A stretch of 13,268 nt of DNA from Cyclobacteriaceae bacterium (GCA_030589835.1 JAUUZS010000047.1:1-13268), one strand, 5' to 3'; shown: positions 1 through 9,718, counted from the first letter of the stretch. Program-made: numbers and translations. The notes: a model not told the origin generated them from the letters alone.

Positions 1-495
1 AAAAGAGGGATTGATGCCATTTGGTTTGGTGATGATTTTGGTACACAACAAAGTCTGATCATGGCACCGGAAATGTTTCGTACACAGTTGAAACCCATTT
101 ACACTCAAATGATTCAGCGATTTAAAGCTGTAAAAGCTGATATCATTCCTGTTTTACACTGCGATGGTGCGGTTGCTGAGCTTTTAAAAGATATTCATGA
201 AATCGGATTTGAAGTATTTAATCCTGTTCAGCCAGATGTTCCTGGTCATCTGCCCAAAGATATGAAGGACAACTTTGGTCACCTTTTTTCATTCTGGGGG
301 GCTATCGATCAACAAGAGTTATTACCTAAAGGAAGTGATGAAGAATTGGAAAAAGATATAATTGAGAAAATCCGTATTCTTGGAAAAGGTGGGGGATACA
401 TGATATCTCCGGCACATATTATTCAAAATGATGTGAGCCCGGAACGTGTACTCAAGTTTATTGAGTTGTGTAAGAAACATGGAAAATATCAATAA
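1..495 (+). CDS. Uroporphyrinogen decarboxylase-family protein (3' part only)
   Basis: The reading frame is open from base 1 to a TAA at 493-495, so this is the C-terminal ~164 residues of a gene starting outside the window; the ATG at 61 is internal. The fold family is URO-D, whose members include HemE and the MtaA/CmuA corrinoid methyltransferases. Visible hallmarks are FGDDFGTQQ near the start, a VLHCDG segment where methyltransferase-type members often have H-x-C/D-G, FNPVQPDVPG, FWGAIDQQELLPKG, and GGGYMISPAHIIQNDV close to the C terminus. That pattern fits the methyltransferase-like branch better than classical HemE (family knowledge, from memory), so I do not call it heme biosynthesis. 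The substrate is unknown. The stop codon coincides with the edge of a palindromic repeat, and a terminator follows at 688-714. The partner methyltransferase or corrinoid protein, if any, would lie upstream of the window. Confidence 0.85.
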   Translation, partial: KRGIDAIWFGDDFGTQQSLIMAPEMFRTQLKPIYTQMIQRFKAVKADIIPVLHCDGAVAELLKDIHEIGFEVFNPVQPDVPGHLPKDMKDNFGHLFSFWGAIDQQELLPKGSDEELEKDIIEKIRILGKGGGYMISPAHIIQNDVSPERVLKFIELCKKHGKYQ

Positions 496-638
496 TTAGT
501 CTGTCCATAAAGTCCGATATCTGCGTTACGCTTGCTCTCAAAATGGTCATTTACGAAATGTAAACTCACATTTTTCGAGCTGCGCAAGCCCTGCCTACCG
601 GACAGGCAGGCTTGATAGCAAACTTTCTGAATCAGACA
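493..638. repeat. Palindromic interspersed repeat, type 1 (imperfect terminal inverted repeats)
   Basis: The left end reads TAATTA then GTCTGTCCATAAAGT. The right end (614-638) is a degenerate inverse of it, matching GTCTG, AAAGT and TATC in order when reverse-complemented. An inner inverted repeat pairs 529-553 (GCTTGC..CAAAATG..ATTTAC) with 560-589 (GTAAACTCACATTTTTCGAGC..GCAAGC) around a five-base loop. A separate 7-bp hairpin, CCTGCCT/AGGCAGG (590-610, loop ACCGGAC), sits in the right arm only and looks like a later insertion. The left terminus matches the ends of the element at 6648-6818 except for a missing AG. There is no coding capacity, so it resembles a MITE or REP-like element; the mobilising transposase is not in the window. 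Confidence 0.7.
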
Positions 639-687
639 CCAAGTTTATAGAAAGGATATAAATAAGTTTATGGTTGTTTTGTTTTTT

Positions 688-714
688 AAAAAGGGCTCTA
701 GGGTCCTTTTTTTT
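688..714 (+). terminator. Rho-independent terminator after the URO-D-family gene
   Basis: AAAAAGGGCTC and GGGTCCTTTTT form an 11-bp stem with G-T wobbles around a minimal TA loop (probably opening to four bases), followed by a run of eight T. It lies about 190 bp after the URO-D stop, beyond the palindromic repeat. Because the stem is flanked by A and T runs it could also work on the minus strand. Confidence 0.65.
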
Positions 715-3118
<2,404 letters not shown>

Positions 3119-3132
3119 GAGTTGCTATACCA

Positions 3133-3376
3133 TTGCAATGTTCACTCAATCTCGATGAAAATGAGATTGATTTCACTTTGATGATAGACAATAATAAAAA
3201 AAAGGCTGCCACTTAGGTGGCTTTTTTTATGTCTGAATTATTAATTTTCAAGCCCCATCTTAATGATATGTTCTGTTGGCATGTCAAATCTATGAATATC
3301 AGGAGTAACAATCCGAATTGACTATCAGTCCATTTCAGCCATCACTTTCTGATTTCGGAATAATCACTAAAACTGC
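3133..3376. repeat. Long direct repeat, copy A (icd 3' flank)
   Basis: Bases 3133-3260 match 4055-4181 at roughly 90% identity with one gap in the poly-A run (offset 922, then 921). A weaker match continues: a CAGTCCATT block at 3326-3334 pairs with 4254-4262, and ACTAAAACTGC at 3366-3376 pairs with 4280-4290, in the same order with small indels. Copy A therefore looks like a decayed duplicate of the whole icd-PiT intergenic segment. It also contains a small hairpin, CAATCTC/GAGATTG (3147-3169), upstream of the terminator. Confidence 0.8.
3196..3228. terminator. Terminator downstream of icd (in repeat copy A)
   Basis: A run of eight A precedes a GC stem (GGCTGCC pairing with GGTGGCT through wobbles, or GCCAC/GTGGC), followed by a run of seven T. 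The A and T tracts extend the stem, so it can terminate on either strand. It lies about 80 bp after the icd stop. Confidence 0.75.
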
Positions 3377-3498
3377 CTGATGTCCCTTGGCATTATCAAT
3401 CTGATTTGTTGCTGGTAATTTTTTGTATTATGATACTTTGGGAAAGCTAGTGGTTGTGATTGATTAATGAGAAAACCATCTTTACATAAACAGATAAT

Positions 3499-3756
3499 AT
3501 GCCAGAGATAAGTAGATTTCTTGAAATTATAATTTTTATGAACTTTAACGAGCATAATCCTCCACATTTTCATGCGTAGTATGGAGACTATGAAATAACG
3601 GTGCAGATAAAGTCAGGAATTGTTGAAGGAAAATTTTCAAAGCGTGCATTGAACCACGTAATGGAGTGGTACGAAAATCAAAAAGATGAACTTTTGGGGA
3701 ATTGGAAAACCCTTCAAACGACTGGGGAGTTTAGGAAGATAAAACCACTAGAATAG
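3499..3756 (+). pseudogene. DUF4160-family gene interrupted by an in-frame TAG
   Basis: Read from the ATG at 3499, this frame gives 26 residues (MPEISRFLEIIIFMNFNEHN then PPHFHA), a TAG at 3577-3579, then YGDYEITVQIKSGIVEGKFS and RALNHVMEWYENQKDELLGNW to a second stop at 3754-3756. The pattern P-x-I-S-x-F, N-x-H-x-PPHFHA-x-YG, EG-KRAL and W-x-L is that of DUF4160, about 85 residues, and the frame is intact on both sides of the stop. The interrupted position is commonly Glu or Arg in the family (from memory), so a single GAG-to-TAG change would explain it. DUF4160 has no established function; it is often followed by DUF2442, as here (7-bp gap), and such pairs have been suspected to be toxin-antitoxin-like. 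A sequencing error or stop readthrough cannot be excluded. Confidence 0.8.
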
Positions 3757-3763
3757 GAAGATT

Positions 3764-4036
3764 ATGATACTAAATGTAAATCAAGTAAAGCACATTGAAA
3801 ATTACAAGGTTCAACTAACATTTAGCAATGGAGAAACAAGGATTATCGACTTAAAAGACACAATCTTTCAGGATCACCGAAAGATATTTGAGCCTTTAAG
3901 AAACCTAGAGTATTTCCAGAATTTTAAGATCAATCTGAACACCATCACATGGCCAAATGAAGCAGATTTTGCACCTGAATTTTTACTCGAACTATCAGAT
4001 AAACAATCAAGACTAGCGACTTCTAATAGTCGCTAA
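3764..4036 (+). CDS. DUF2442 domain-containing small protein
   Basis: The 90-residue product carries the DUF2442 pattern: an N-terminal V-x-x-I-x-x-YKVQLTFSNGETRIIDLKD strand block (about residues 8-28), the F-x-PLRNLEYFQNFKI segment (43-56), and ITWPNEADFAPEFL near the C terminus. Family members are mostly about 80-90 residues and have no assigned biochemical role. The start is set by an ATG preceded by AGGAAG, one of the few Shine-Dalgarno-like sites in the window, 7 bp after the DUF4160 frame, implying translation as a unit with it. The tail SDKQSRLATSNSR looks non-conserved and may have been extended into flanking DNA. The gene is intact although its partner is broken. The module sits between the long direct repeats, suggesting it was inserted or duplicated here. 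A toxin-antitoxin role is inference only. Confidence 0.85.
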   Translation: MILNVNQVKHIENYKVQLTFSNGETRIIDLKDTIFQDHRKIFEPLRNLEYFQNFKINLNTITWPNEADFAPEFLLELSDKQSRLATSNSR

Positions 4037-4117
4037 AATAATATAGTAATTATCTTGCCATGCTCGCTCAACCTCGATGAAAATGAGATTGATTTGAATT
4101 TGATGATAGACAATAAT

Positions 4118-4149
4118 AAAAAAGGGCTGCCAGTTAGGTGGCTTTTTTT
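4118..4149. terminator. Terminator downstream of DUF2442 (in repeat copy B)
   Basis: This is the duplicate of the icd terminator: six A, then GGGCTGCC, loop, GGTGGC and seven T. It lies about 85 bp after the DUF2442 stop and matches the one at 3196-3228 except for a length change in the A/G run and one loop base. Confidence 0.7.
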
Positions 4150-4244
4150 ATGTCTGAATTATTAATTTTCAAGCCCCATCTCTTCGACATATTCCGAAGT
4201 GCATTTCGAAGTACTGATTTTCAGAAATCACAAAACCGAAGAAC

Positions 4245-4277
4245 AAAAAAAGGCAGTCCATTGATGCAGACTGCCTT
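4245..4277 (-). terminator. Rho-independent terminator of the PiT transporter gene
   Basis: On the minus strand AAGGCAGTC pairs perfectly with GACTGCCTT (9 bp) around a ten-base loop and is followed by a T run. The stem begins 27 bp beyond the PiT stop codon. Confidence 0.85.
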
Positions 4278-4303
4278 CTACTAAAACTGCTTTTGGTATT
4301 TGA

Positions 4304-6553
4304 TCAGGAATTATTGTTTTTATAATTCGTAAAGTCACGCTGTGATTTAAATAGATTCACTGCCTGTAAGATCAGATTCTTACTCTCATTTACAATATTC
4401 AGGTATAAGATGCTGTTCTTGGTGCCAACCATTCCTGCCTTTACACGTTTTATTTGCGCCTTTCCAATTTTTTGAACGTATTTCAAAAGTGTCTCTTGCT
4501 TATGAAGTATAGAATCAAGCTTGGCGTATTCGCCAGACTCCATGGCATTTGTAATGGTTTCTATCAGCAATTTCAGGCCTGCATGTACGGCTTTCAATTC
4601 GTTGATCTGTTCGGCAATCAGTGGTTTATGGTTGTTGTCGACATGCTCATAAACCGGGAAGTTGATAAAAGTAAGGCTGTGTAACATCTCCCGCATATAG
4701 TCGAGTACCTCAACAAAATAGTATGCTGTGTCTTCCGAATCTTCTTTCAACTTGTCGACGATCACATTGATGTTGTCTTTGAGGTATTTGGTCTTTGAGG
4801 TGATTTTGGCAATTTCTTTGCCTGAAATTTTCAATAATTTCACGTCTTCCTTTTCCAAACCTATAATGGTCTTTTCATATTCTACCGCTACTTTTTTCAG
4901 GTTTTTAACTATTGTTTTAGAAGATTTCTCTGCGATATTGGTTTCGGAAATCGTATGGACATCCTGTTCTATATCACTTGCATCAGCAGTTAATTTCTTA
5001 TGAATAAGGTGTGTGCGATAAATCAGGAAAACAGCCAGGGAAATTAAGCCAAATACAGCGATAAAACCGCCATAATATAATATGAAAGCAACAATAAAAG
5101 CGATGGAAAACGCACTAAATGCCGTGAGGAACCAACCTCCAATTACAGAAAACACTCCTGTTACTCTATAAACTGCACTTTCGCGACCCCAAGCCCTGTC
5201 AGACAATGAGCTGCCCATTGCCACCATAAATGTGACATATGTAGTAGATAGCGGCAGCTTGAGAGATGTCGCAAAAGAAATAAGAATACTTGCTACCACC
5301 AGGTTTACCGATGCGCGGATGAGATCAAATGAAGGTGCTTCTTCTCCTTTTTCCACTTCTGCCACAACCTTGGATTGATCAAACCGCCGATCAATTGCAC
5401 TAACTAGAGATGCTGGTAAAAGTGTGTTGATTCTCTTAGACATCTTAGATGTAGTGCGCACAAGGGTTCTGGCAAATCCGGAAGAGCCAAAACGCTCAAA
5501 ACCGGCGTCTTGCCGTGCCAGGTTCAGTTCAGTTTTTGTGACAGTACGGGCTTTTTTAGAAAACCATAGGGTAATTACCATGATCAGGCCTGCTATTAAC
5601 AGGAAAAAGGTTGGTGTTTTAACCTGCTCGGTCAAATCCGACATCAGGAACCCGTCGGGACTAACCCCTACATTGGCGATAAAGGAATTAAAAGATTCAT
5701 AACCAGCCAGAGGCACACCAATAAAGTTTACCAGGTCGTTGCCGGCAAAGGCCATGGCCAGCGCGAAAGTCCCAACTAAAACAATCATTTTGAGTACATT
5801 GAAGCTAGTAAACCAGGAAAAAAGTTGCAGAATAGTTGTCCATCCGACAAGACTCACAACGATAATCATCCATGTATTGGTAACTATCGACTCTTTTAAT
5901 TCAGCAGACATGAAGGAGGCTCCTTTTGATCCCTTTATTAATATAAAATAAGTAATTGCTGTAATGGCAATCCCTCCCCAAATAGCGCCATACCTTTTGA
6001 TATTCCGTTTATAATCAAATGAAAAAACAAGGCGTGTCAGGAATTGAACAATAGCTCCAACCGTAAAAGAAATTACCACTGACATTAAGATACCCGAAAT
6101 GATAGCCAGTGCTTTTGCTGAGTTGATGTACTCACTCAATCCAAGTGCCTGTGGATCGGAATACCCTTTGATTATTGCGATCCCAACTGCGGCGCCCAAC
6201 AATTCAAAAACGATGGATACCGTGGTAGAGGTAGGCATGCCGTAGGTATTAAAGGTATCCAGTAATATGATGTCCGTGATCATTACCGCAAGAAATATGA
6301 TCATGATTTCGGAAAAGTAAAAATACTGGGGATTAAAAATCCCTTTCCTGGCTACCTCCATCATACCACTGGAAAATGTTGCCCCTACAATAATTCCAAG
6401 AGAGGCAATGATCATAATTACCTTGAAGGGAGCAACTTTTGACCCGATGGCAGAATTCAGAAAATTTACTGCGTCATTGCTAACACCTACTACCAGATCC
6501 GATGCCGCCAACAGGAATAAAATGCCGACAATTATAATGTATATTGTTACCAT
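4304..6553 (-). CDS. Inorganic phosphate transporter, PiT family, with PhoU-like C-terminal domain
   Basis: This is an integral inner-membrane permease for phosphate (probably cation-coupled, by family). Two inverted PiT signature repeats are visible: GVSNDAVNFLNSAIG (23-37) and FAGNDLVNFIGVPLAG (about 269-284). Related STT motifs occur in GMPTSTTVSIVFELLGAAVG and in KLPLSTTYVTFMVAMGSSLS, the latter opening a further membrane block. About a dozen hydrophobic segments end near residue 520. The remaining ~225 residues are charged and helical (EKTIIGLEKEDVKLLKISGK and onward) and resemble a PhoU-type domain, a fusion common in Bacteroidota PiT proteins. At 749 residues it is longer than the ~500-residue classical PitA for that reason. 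The ATG at 6551-6553 opens directly into the first membrane segment and has no Shine-Dalgarno. The terminator at 4245-4277 closes the unit. A large hairpin and a palindromic element lie upstream, separating it from the MATE gene. Confidence 0.93.
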   Translation of the reverse strand: MVTIYIIIVGILFLLAASDLVVGVSNDAVNFLNSAIGSKVAPFKVIMIIASLGIIVGATFSSGMMEVARKGIFNPQYFYFSEIMIIFLAVMITDIILLDTFNTYGMPTSTTVSIVFELLGAAVGIAIIKGYSDPQALGLSEYINSAKALAIISGILMSVVISFTVGAIVQFLTRLVFSFDYKRNIKRYGAIWGGIAITAITYFILIKGSKGASFMSAELKESIVTNTWMIIVVSLVGWTTILQLFSWFTSFNVLKMIVLVGTFALAMAFAGNDLVNFIGVPLAGYESFNSFIANVGVSPDGFLMSDLTEQVKTPTFFLLIAGLIMVITLWFSKKARTVTKTELNLARQDAGFERFGSSGFARTLVRTTSKMSKRINTLLPASLVSAIDRRFDQSKVVAEVEKGEEAPSFDLIRASVNLVVASILISFATSLKLPLSTTYVTFMVAMGSSLSDRAWGRESAVYRVTGVFSVIGGWFLTAFSAFSIAFIVAFILYYGGFIAVFGLISLAVFLIYRTHLIHKKLTADASDIEQDVHTISETNIAEKSSKTIVKNLKKVAVEYEKTIIGLEKEDVKLLKISGKEIAKITSKTKYLKDNINVIVDKLKEDSEDTAYYFVEVLDYMREMLHSLTFINFPVYEHVDNNHKPLIAEQINELKAVHAGLKLLIETITNAMESGEYAKLDSILHKQETLLKYVQKIGKAQIKRVKAGMVGTKNSILYLNIVNESKNLILQAVNLFKSQRDFTNYKNNNS

Positions 6554-6620
6554 GAGTTTAGCTTAATAAAGATAGTAGCAAAAAAACAAAAGTTACCGAA
6601 TATCTTTGGCTTTAAAATAT

Positions 6621-6653
6621 TAATTAATTGTTAAGTTTTCTTAACATTAATTA
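6621..6653. other. Strong hairpin upstream of the PiT gene
   Basis: TAATTAAT-T-GTTAAG and CTTAACATTAATTA form a 14-bp stem with one bulged T around a TTTT loop. It is 68-100 bp upstream of the PiT start and abuts the palindromic element. It could be an operator, a terminator for upstream transcription, or part of the repeat unit. There is no extra T run, so terminator function is doubtful. Confidence 0.5.
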
Positions 6654-6818
6654 GAGTCTGTCCATAAAGTGCTTGATTTTTAAAATGTTGAGATTTTTGA
6701 TGAATTTTTGGCTTTCTCAATGCAGCAAATGCCTGGGTATTAGGCAAATTGAGAAAGCCAAAAAGGCGCAAAAAGATGAATATTTCAATTCGATGACTTT
6801 ATGGACAGACTCTAATTA
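6648..6818. repeat. Palindromic MITE-like element with perfect 23-bp terminal inverted repeats
   Basis: The left end 6648-6670 (TAATTA then GAGTCTGTCCATAAAGT) is the exact inverse of 6796-6818. Inside, a second perfect 17-bp inverted repeat, TTTTTGGCTTTCTCAAT, pairs 6705-6721 with 6748-6764. A third small stem, TGCCT/AGGCA (6730-6746), forms the tip, so the 171-bp unit can fold into one long hairpin. No protein is encoded. The outer TAATTA is itself palindromic and may be target sequence or a target duplication instead of element. The same terminus, lacking AG, occurs at 493-513 on an element with an unrelated core. Confidence 0.85.
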
Positions 6819-6865
6819 CTTGTTTAAGCTTTACGGCATTCCCTGTCCTACAACAATTGGTGGTT

Positions 6866-8212
6866 TCATTTCTGACTTGAAATCAATTTTTTACTCAAAT
6901 TATTAAAGCGGATAAAAAGCAATATCGCAGCGATGGTAAGGCCGGCCAGCAATCCGTACCAAACACCCAGAGCACCCTGGTTTAGCGTAATTCCAAATAC
7001 ATATGCGAGGGGAAGGCCAATGATCCAATAGGCCACCATCGTGATTAATGTAGGCACCTTCACGTCCGACATTCCCCGTAAGGCACCAAGGGCAATTACC
7101 TGTACTCCGTCCGATAATTGAAACAATCCGGCGACAATCAGCAAGATGGCGGCCTGTTGTATGACCTGGGGATCATCAATATAAAGCGTTGGTAAAAAAT
7201 TTCTACCCAGGATAAATAATATTGCCGCTACTGTCATAAAACCCATGGCCATAATGAAACACGTTAATGCCGCAGTTCTCATGTTCTTGTAATGTTTTTT
7301 CCCCAATTGATTTCCCACCCGTATGGTCGCTGCGGCAGCGATTCCCAAGGAAATCATGTAGGTAATGGAAGCCATATTAAGTGCTATTTGATGTGCCGCC
7401 AATTGTGCGGTCCCTATCCATCCGATCATGATGGCGGCGACACTGAAGGTACTGATTTCAAAAATAAGCTGGAACGCCATAGGAAAACCAAGGTTTAGAT
7501 TGATCTTTATCATGCTCCGGGAGAAATTGCCAAAGGAGAAGGCTTGCCAGTATTGTGCGAATTGACGATGGTAGTATACAAACAGGATCATCATCGTAGC
7601 CATAACAATTCTGGATATTAAGGTTGCTATTCCCGCTCCATATAAGCCCAGAGGTTCAAACCCCAGTTTGCCAAAAATAAGGATATAATTCAGCCCAATA
7701 TTAATGATGTTTCCGGTTAGGGTGATGTACATTGCAGGCTTTGTCAACCCGAGTCCTTCGCCAAATTGCCGAAAGGTCTGGTACAGCATAAATGGCAATA
7801 GTGACCACGTGATAATTTCCAGATAAGGAAGGGCCAGCTCTACTACCTCTACCGGCTGGTTGAATAACCAAAGGACATCTTTGCCCACAAGGATAACCGT
7901 CACCAATAGTATTGCAAACAGTAAATTGATCAGTATCCCATGTTTTAGAATATCTGCGATCTTTTGTATGTTTTTTTCACCATCTGCCTGTGCGGTTTGC
8001 GGAGTGATGGCGTATGACATTCCAATGCCCATGACCAGAAATATCACAAAAATGCTATTGGCAAAAGACCCACCGGCAAGGGGTTCTTTGCCCAATCGGC
8101 CTACCATCATACTATCGGCCACATGCACGGTCACTTGACCCAGATGACTCAGCATAACGGGGAAAGCCAATAGCAGGTTTTTTTTAAAATGAATTCTAAA
8201 ATCCGTAATCAA
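6866..8212 (-). CDS. MATE family efflux transporter (NorM-like)
   Basis: This 448-residue inner-membrane antiporter belongs to the multidrug and toxic compound extrusion family, which exports cationic drugs or metabolites using Na+ or H+ gradients; the substrate cannot be told from sequence. The length and roughly twelve hydrophobic segments in two halves fit. Recognisable family stretches are GQVTVHVADSMMVGRLG in the first segments, GEGLGLTKPAMY followed by TGNIINIGLNYILIFG at the end of the first half, and FQLSDGVQVIALGALRGMSD around D368 in the second half. The start is unusual. Upstream the frame reads TAG, GTT, AAA, TTC, CAA, TTA, GTT, then TTG at 8210-8212, with no ATG; the next ATG lies near residue 20 and would cut into the first membrane helix. 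TTG is therefore the best start. The gene begins 21 bp after the M48 peptidase stop, so the two are probably co-transcribed. Confidence 0.93.
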   Translation of the reverse strand: MITDFRIHFKKNLLLAFPVMLSHLGQVTVHVADSMMVGRLGKEPLAGGSFANSIFVIFLVMGIGMSYAITPQTAQADGEKNIQKIADILKHGILINLLFAILLVTVILVGKDVLWLFNQPVEVVELALPYLEIITWSLLPFMLYQTFRQFGEGLGLTKPAMYITLTGNIINIGLNYILIFGKLGFEPLGLYGAGIATLISRIVMATMMILFVYYHRQFAQYWQAFSFGNFSRSMIKINLNLGFPMAFQLIFEISTFSVAAIMIGWIGTAQLAAHQIALNMASITYMISLGIAAAATIRVGNQLGKKHYKNMRTAALTCFIMAMGFMTVAAILFILGRNFLPTLYIDDPQVIQQAAILLIVAGLFQLSDGVQVIALGALRGMSDVKVPTLITMVAYWIIGLPLAYVFGITLNQGALGVWYGLLAGLTIAAILLFIRFNNLSKKLISSQK

Positions 8213-8233
8213 AACTAATTGGAATTTAACCTA

Positions 8234-9469
8234 TTATTTATCTTTCATGGCCTCCAGCCTTTTCAATAATGGAGGGTGCGAATAATTGATAAATACGTAT
8301 GCCGGATGTGGAAAAAGGTTGCTGAGATTGTCCACGGAAAGCTTCTTCAAGGCCTGCTGTAAAAACGTTCCATTGTATGTTTCCTTTGCATAAGCATCTG
8401 CCTCATATTCATTTTTTCTGCTGAGTATATTCATAAAAAGTCCTACAAAATGGGATATTGGAGAATATAAAATGCCGAAAGCCACTAAATTTATATGTAT
8501 GGCCAATTTGCTAGCTCCCAAAGCTTCGGATATGGCAGGGCTAAATATGATCAGCGACATGATAAATAAGGTGAAGCCTGTTTGTAATATGGATAGCAGG
8601 TATCCTGTTATGATGTGTTTTTTCTTGAAATGGCCTACTTCATGGGCCAGCACAGCAACCAGTTCTTCCTTTGAATGGTTCTCTATCAAAGTATCATAAA
8701 GGACTATTTTTTTCTTTTTTCCAATACCCGAAAAAAAGGCATTCGATTTAGCAGATCTTTTCGATCCGTCAATTACAAAAATATTGTCAAGGGGGAAGTT
8801 TATTTTTTTACTGTAAGCTTCAATTTCTTCTTTCAGTTCCCCATCTTCCAGCGGTGTCAGTTTATTGAAAAGCGGAAGGATCAATGAGGTATAGAACATA
8901 TTTATAAATAATATGAAGACTGAAATAACGATCCAGAAGTAAATCCAAAAATCAGGGCCGAAGATGTTGATCAGTTTTAAAAGTAAAAAAAGTATTATTC
9001 CACCGATGATGCCGGTTAAGAGATATCCTTTTAGTTTATCAAGCACAAAAGTTTTTGGCGTAGTTTTATTAAAGCCAAATTTTTCTTCCAGTACAAAAGT
9101 ATCATAAAGTTGAAATGGGATATTGAGGATGTCAGATGCCACGAATAGTAACCCGAAAAATGCAAGTGAAACCAGTTCTTCTGTTGCAATAACAGCATGT
9201 ACTTCTCGATCAAACCAACCAAAAAATCCCGATGCCAACAATACAAAAGAGAGAATAAAACTGAATGTTGATGTAAGCAAACCAAATTTATTGTTCGATT
9301 TGGCATAAGAAATGGACTTTTTATATTTTTCTTTGTCATAAATGTCCTGTACCTCATCGGGAAGTTCCTCTTTCATGCTTCGAATATTGAGGAACTCGAG
9401 AATTTTATTAAATATAAAATCAAAAGAAAGTATTGCTAACAATAAGATTAAAATGCTTTTAGCCTCCAT
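8234..9469 (-). CDS. M48 family metallopeptidase (CAAX prenyl protease 1 / Ste24-like)
   Basis: This 411-residue membrane zinc endopeptidase belongs to family M48A. The catalytic motif HEVGH places zinc ligands H276 and H280 with E277 as catalytic base; the third ligand is E354 in NEYEAD, followed by D358. Several hydrophobic segments precede and surround the catalytic domain, as in Ste24, and the N-terminal M48 extension motif QLYDTFVLEEKFGFNKTTPK is clear. The C terminus HPAYVFINYSHPPLLKRLEA carries the conserved S-x-HP-x-x-x-R-L ending. In bacteria lacking prenylated proteins, relatives are thought to act in membrane protein quality control or lipoprotein turnover; the substrate is unknown. 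The ATG at 9467-9469 is the first in frame and begins a membrane segment. A -7-like box lies just upstream, and the MATE gene follows 21 bp downstream. Confidence 0.95.
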   Translation of the reverse strand: MEAKSILILLLAILSFDFIFNKILEFLNIRSMKEELPDEVQDIYDKEKYKKSISYAKSNNKFGLLTSTFSFILSFVLLASGFFGWFDREVHAVIATEELVSLAFFGLLFVASDILNIPFQLYDTFVLEEKFGFNKTTPKTFVLDKLKGYLLTGIIGGIILFLLLKLINIFGPDFWIYFWIVISVFILFINMFYTSLILPLFNKLTPLEDGELKEEIEAYSKKINFPLDNIFVIDGSKRSAKSNAFFSGIGKKKKIVLYDTLIENHSKEELVAVLAHEVGHFKKKHIITGYLLSILQTGFTLFIMSLIIFSPAISEALGASKLAIHINLVAFGILYSPISHFVGLFMNILSRKNEYEADAYAKETYNGTFLQQALKKLSVDNLSNLFPHPAYVFINYSHPPLLKRLEAMKDK

Positions 9470-9494
9470 ACGGGATTATTTAATTTTTGGAACG

Positions 9495-9502
9495 CAAAAA
9501 TA
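9495..9502 (-). promoter_or_regulatory. Bacteroidota-type -7 promoter box for the M48-MATE operon
   Basis: On the minus strand TATTTTTG matches the Bacteroidota -7 consensus TAnnTTTG exactly. It is 26-33 bp upstream of the M48 ATG, giving a short leader. No clear TTG (-33) element is present at the expected distance, so the call rests on one box in AT-rich DNA. Confidence 0.4.
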
Positions 9503-9527
9503 TAAAAAACTTAGGCAGCCGGATTGA

Positions 9528-9718
9528 AATATTTGATTTATTATGGGTACTACATCATGCTTTCTGTTGGCCAACAAATAATGAATACTCCAATAGGAGC
9601 TAAATCAATTGGGAATTGAAGCCACCGAGGTGGGATATTACTTTGTCCATTACCATCAAGCATTAAAGTCAGCATGTTTATTATTTGCTGTCATGTGATG
9701 GATAATTCAAGTCTGGCT
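9528..9718. other. Gene-free stretch upstream of the M48 gene
   Basis: I see no plausible gene, RNA or terminator here. The short open frames lack start context and resemble no known family. Together with the repeat that follows, it forms the ~550-bp gap between the M48 start and the PorP/SprF-like stop. Confidence 0.4.

Larger units (their letters stand above)
4055..4290. repeat. Long direct repeat, copy B (PiT 3' flank)
   Basis: This is the partner of the segment at 3133-3376. Its distal part contains the functional PiT terminator (4245-4277), of which copy A keeps only fragments, so B is probably the original and A the degenerating duplicate at that end. The small hairpin here has one mismatch (CAACCTC against GAGATTG). 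Confidence 0.8.

Noticed and set aside
1..495. Classical HemE (heme biosynthesis) for the partial URO-D gene
   Set aside because: The HCDG, FNPVQPDVPG and GGGYMISPAHIIQNDV segments fit the methyltransferase-like URO-D branch better than HemE as I remember them.
3367..3573. 68-codon minus-strand ORF opposite the DUF4160 gene
   Set aside because: It overlaps the recognisable DUF4160 frame on the opposite strand and has no family resemblance.
3133..4290. CRISPR array or phage attachment sites as explanation of the repeats
   Set aside because: There are only two long copies, no short regularly spaced repeats, no integrase and no tRNA gene nearby.
6673..6906. 77-codon plus-strand ORF across the palindromic element
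   Set aside because: It is made mostly of the inverted-repeat arms and runs into the 3' end of the MATE gene on the other strand; there is no protein-like pattern.
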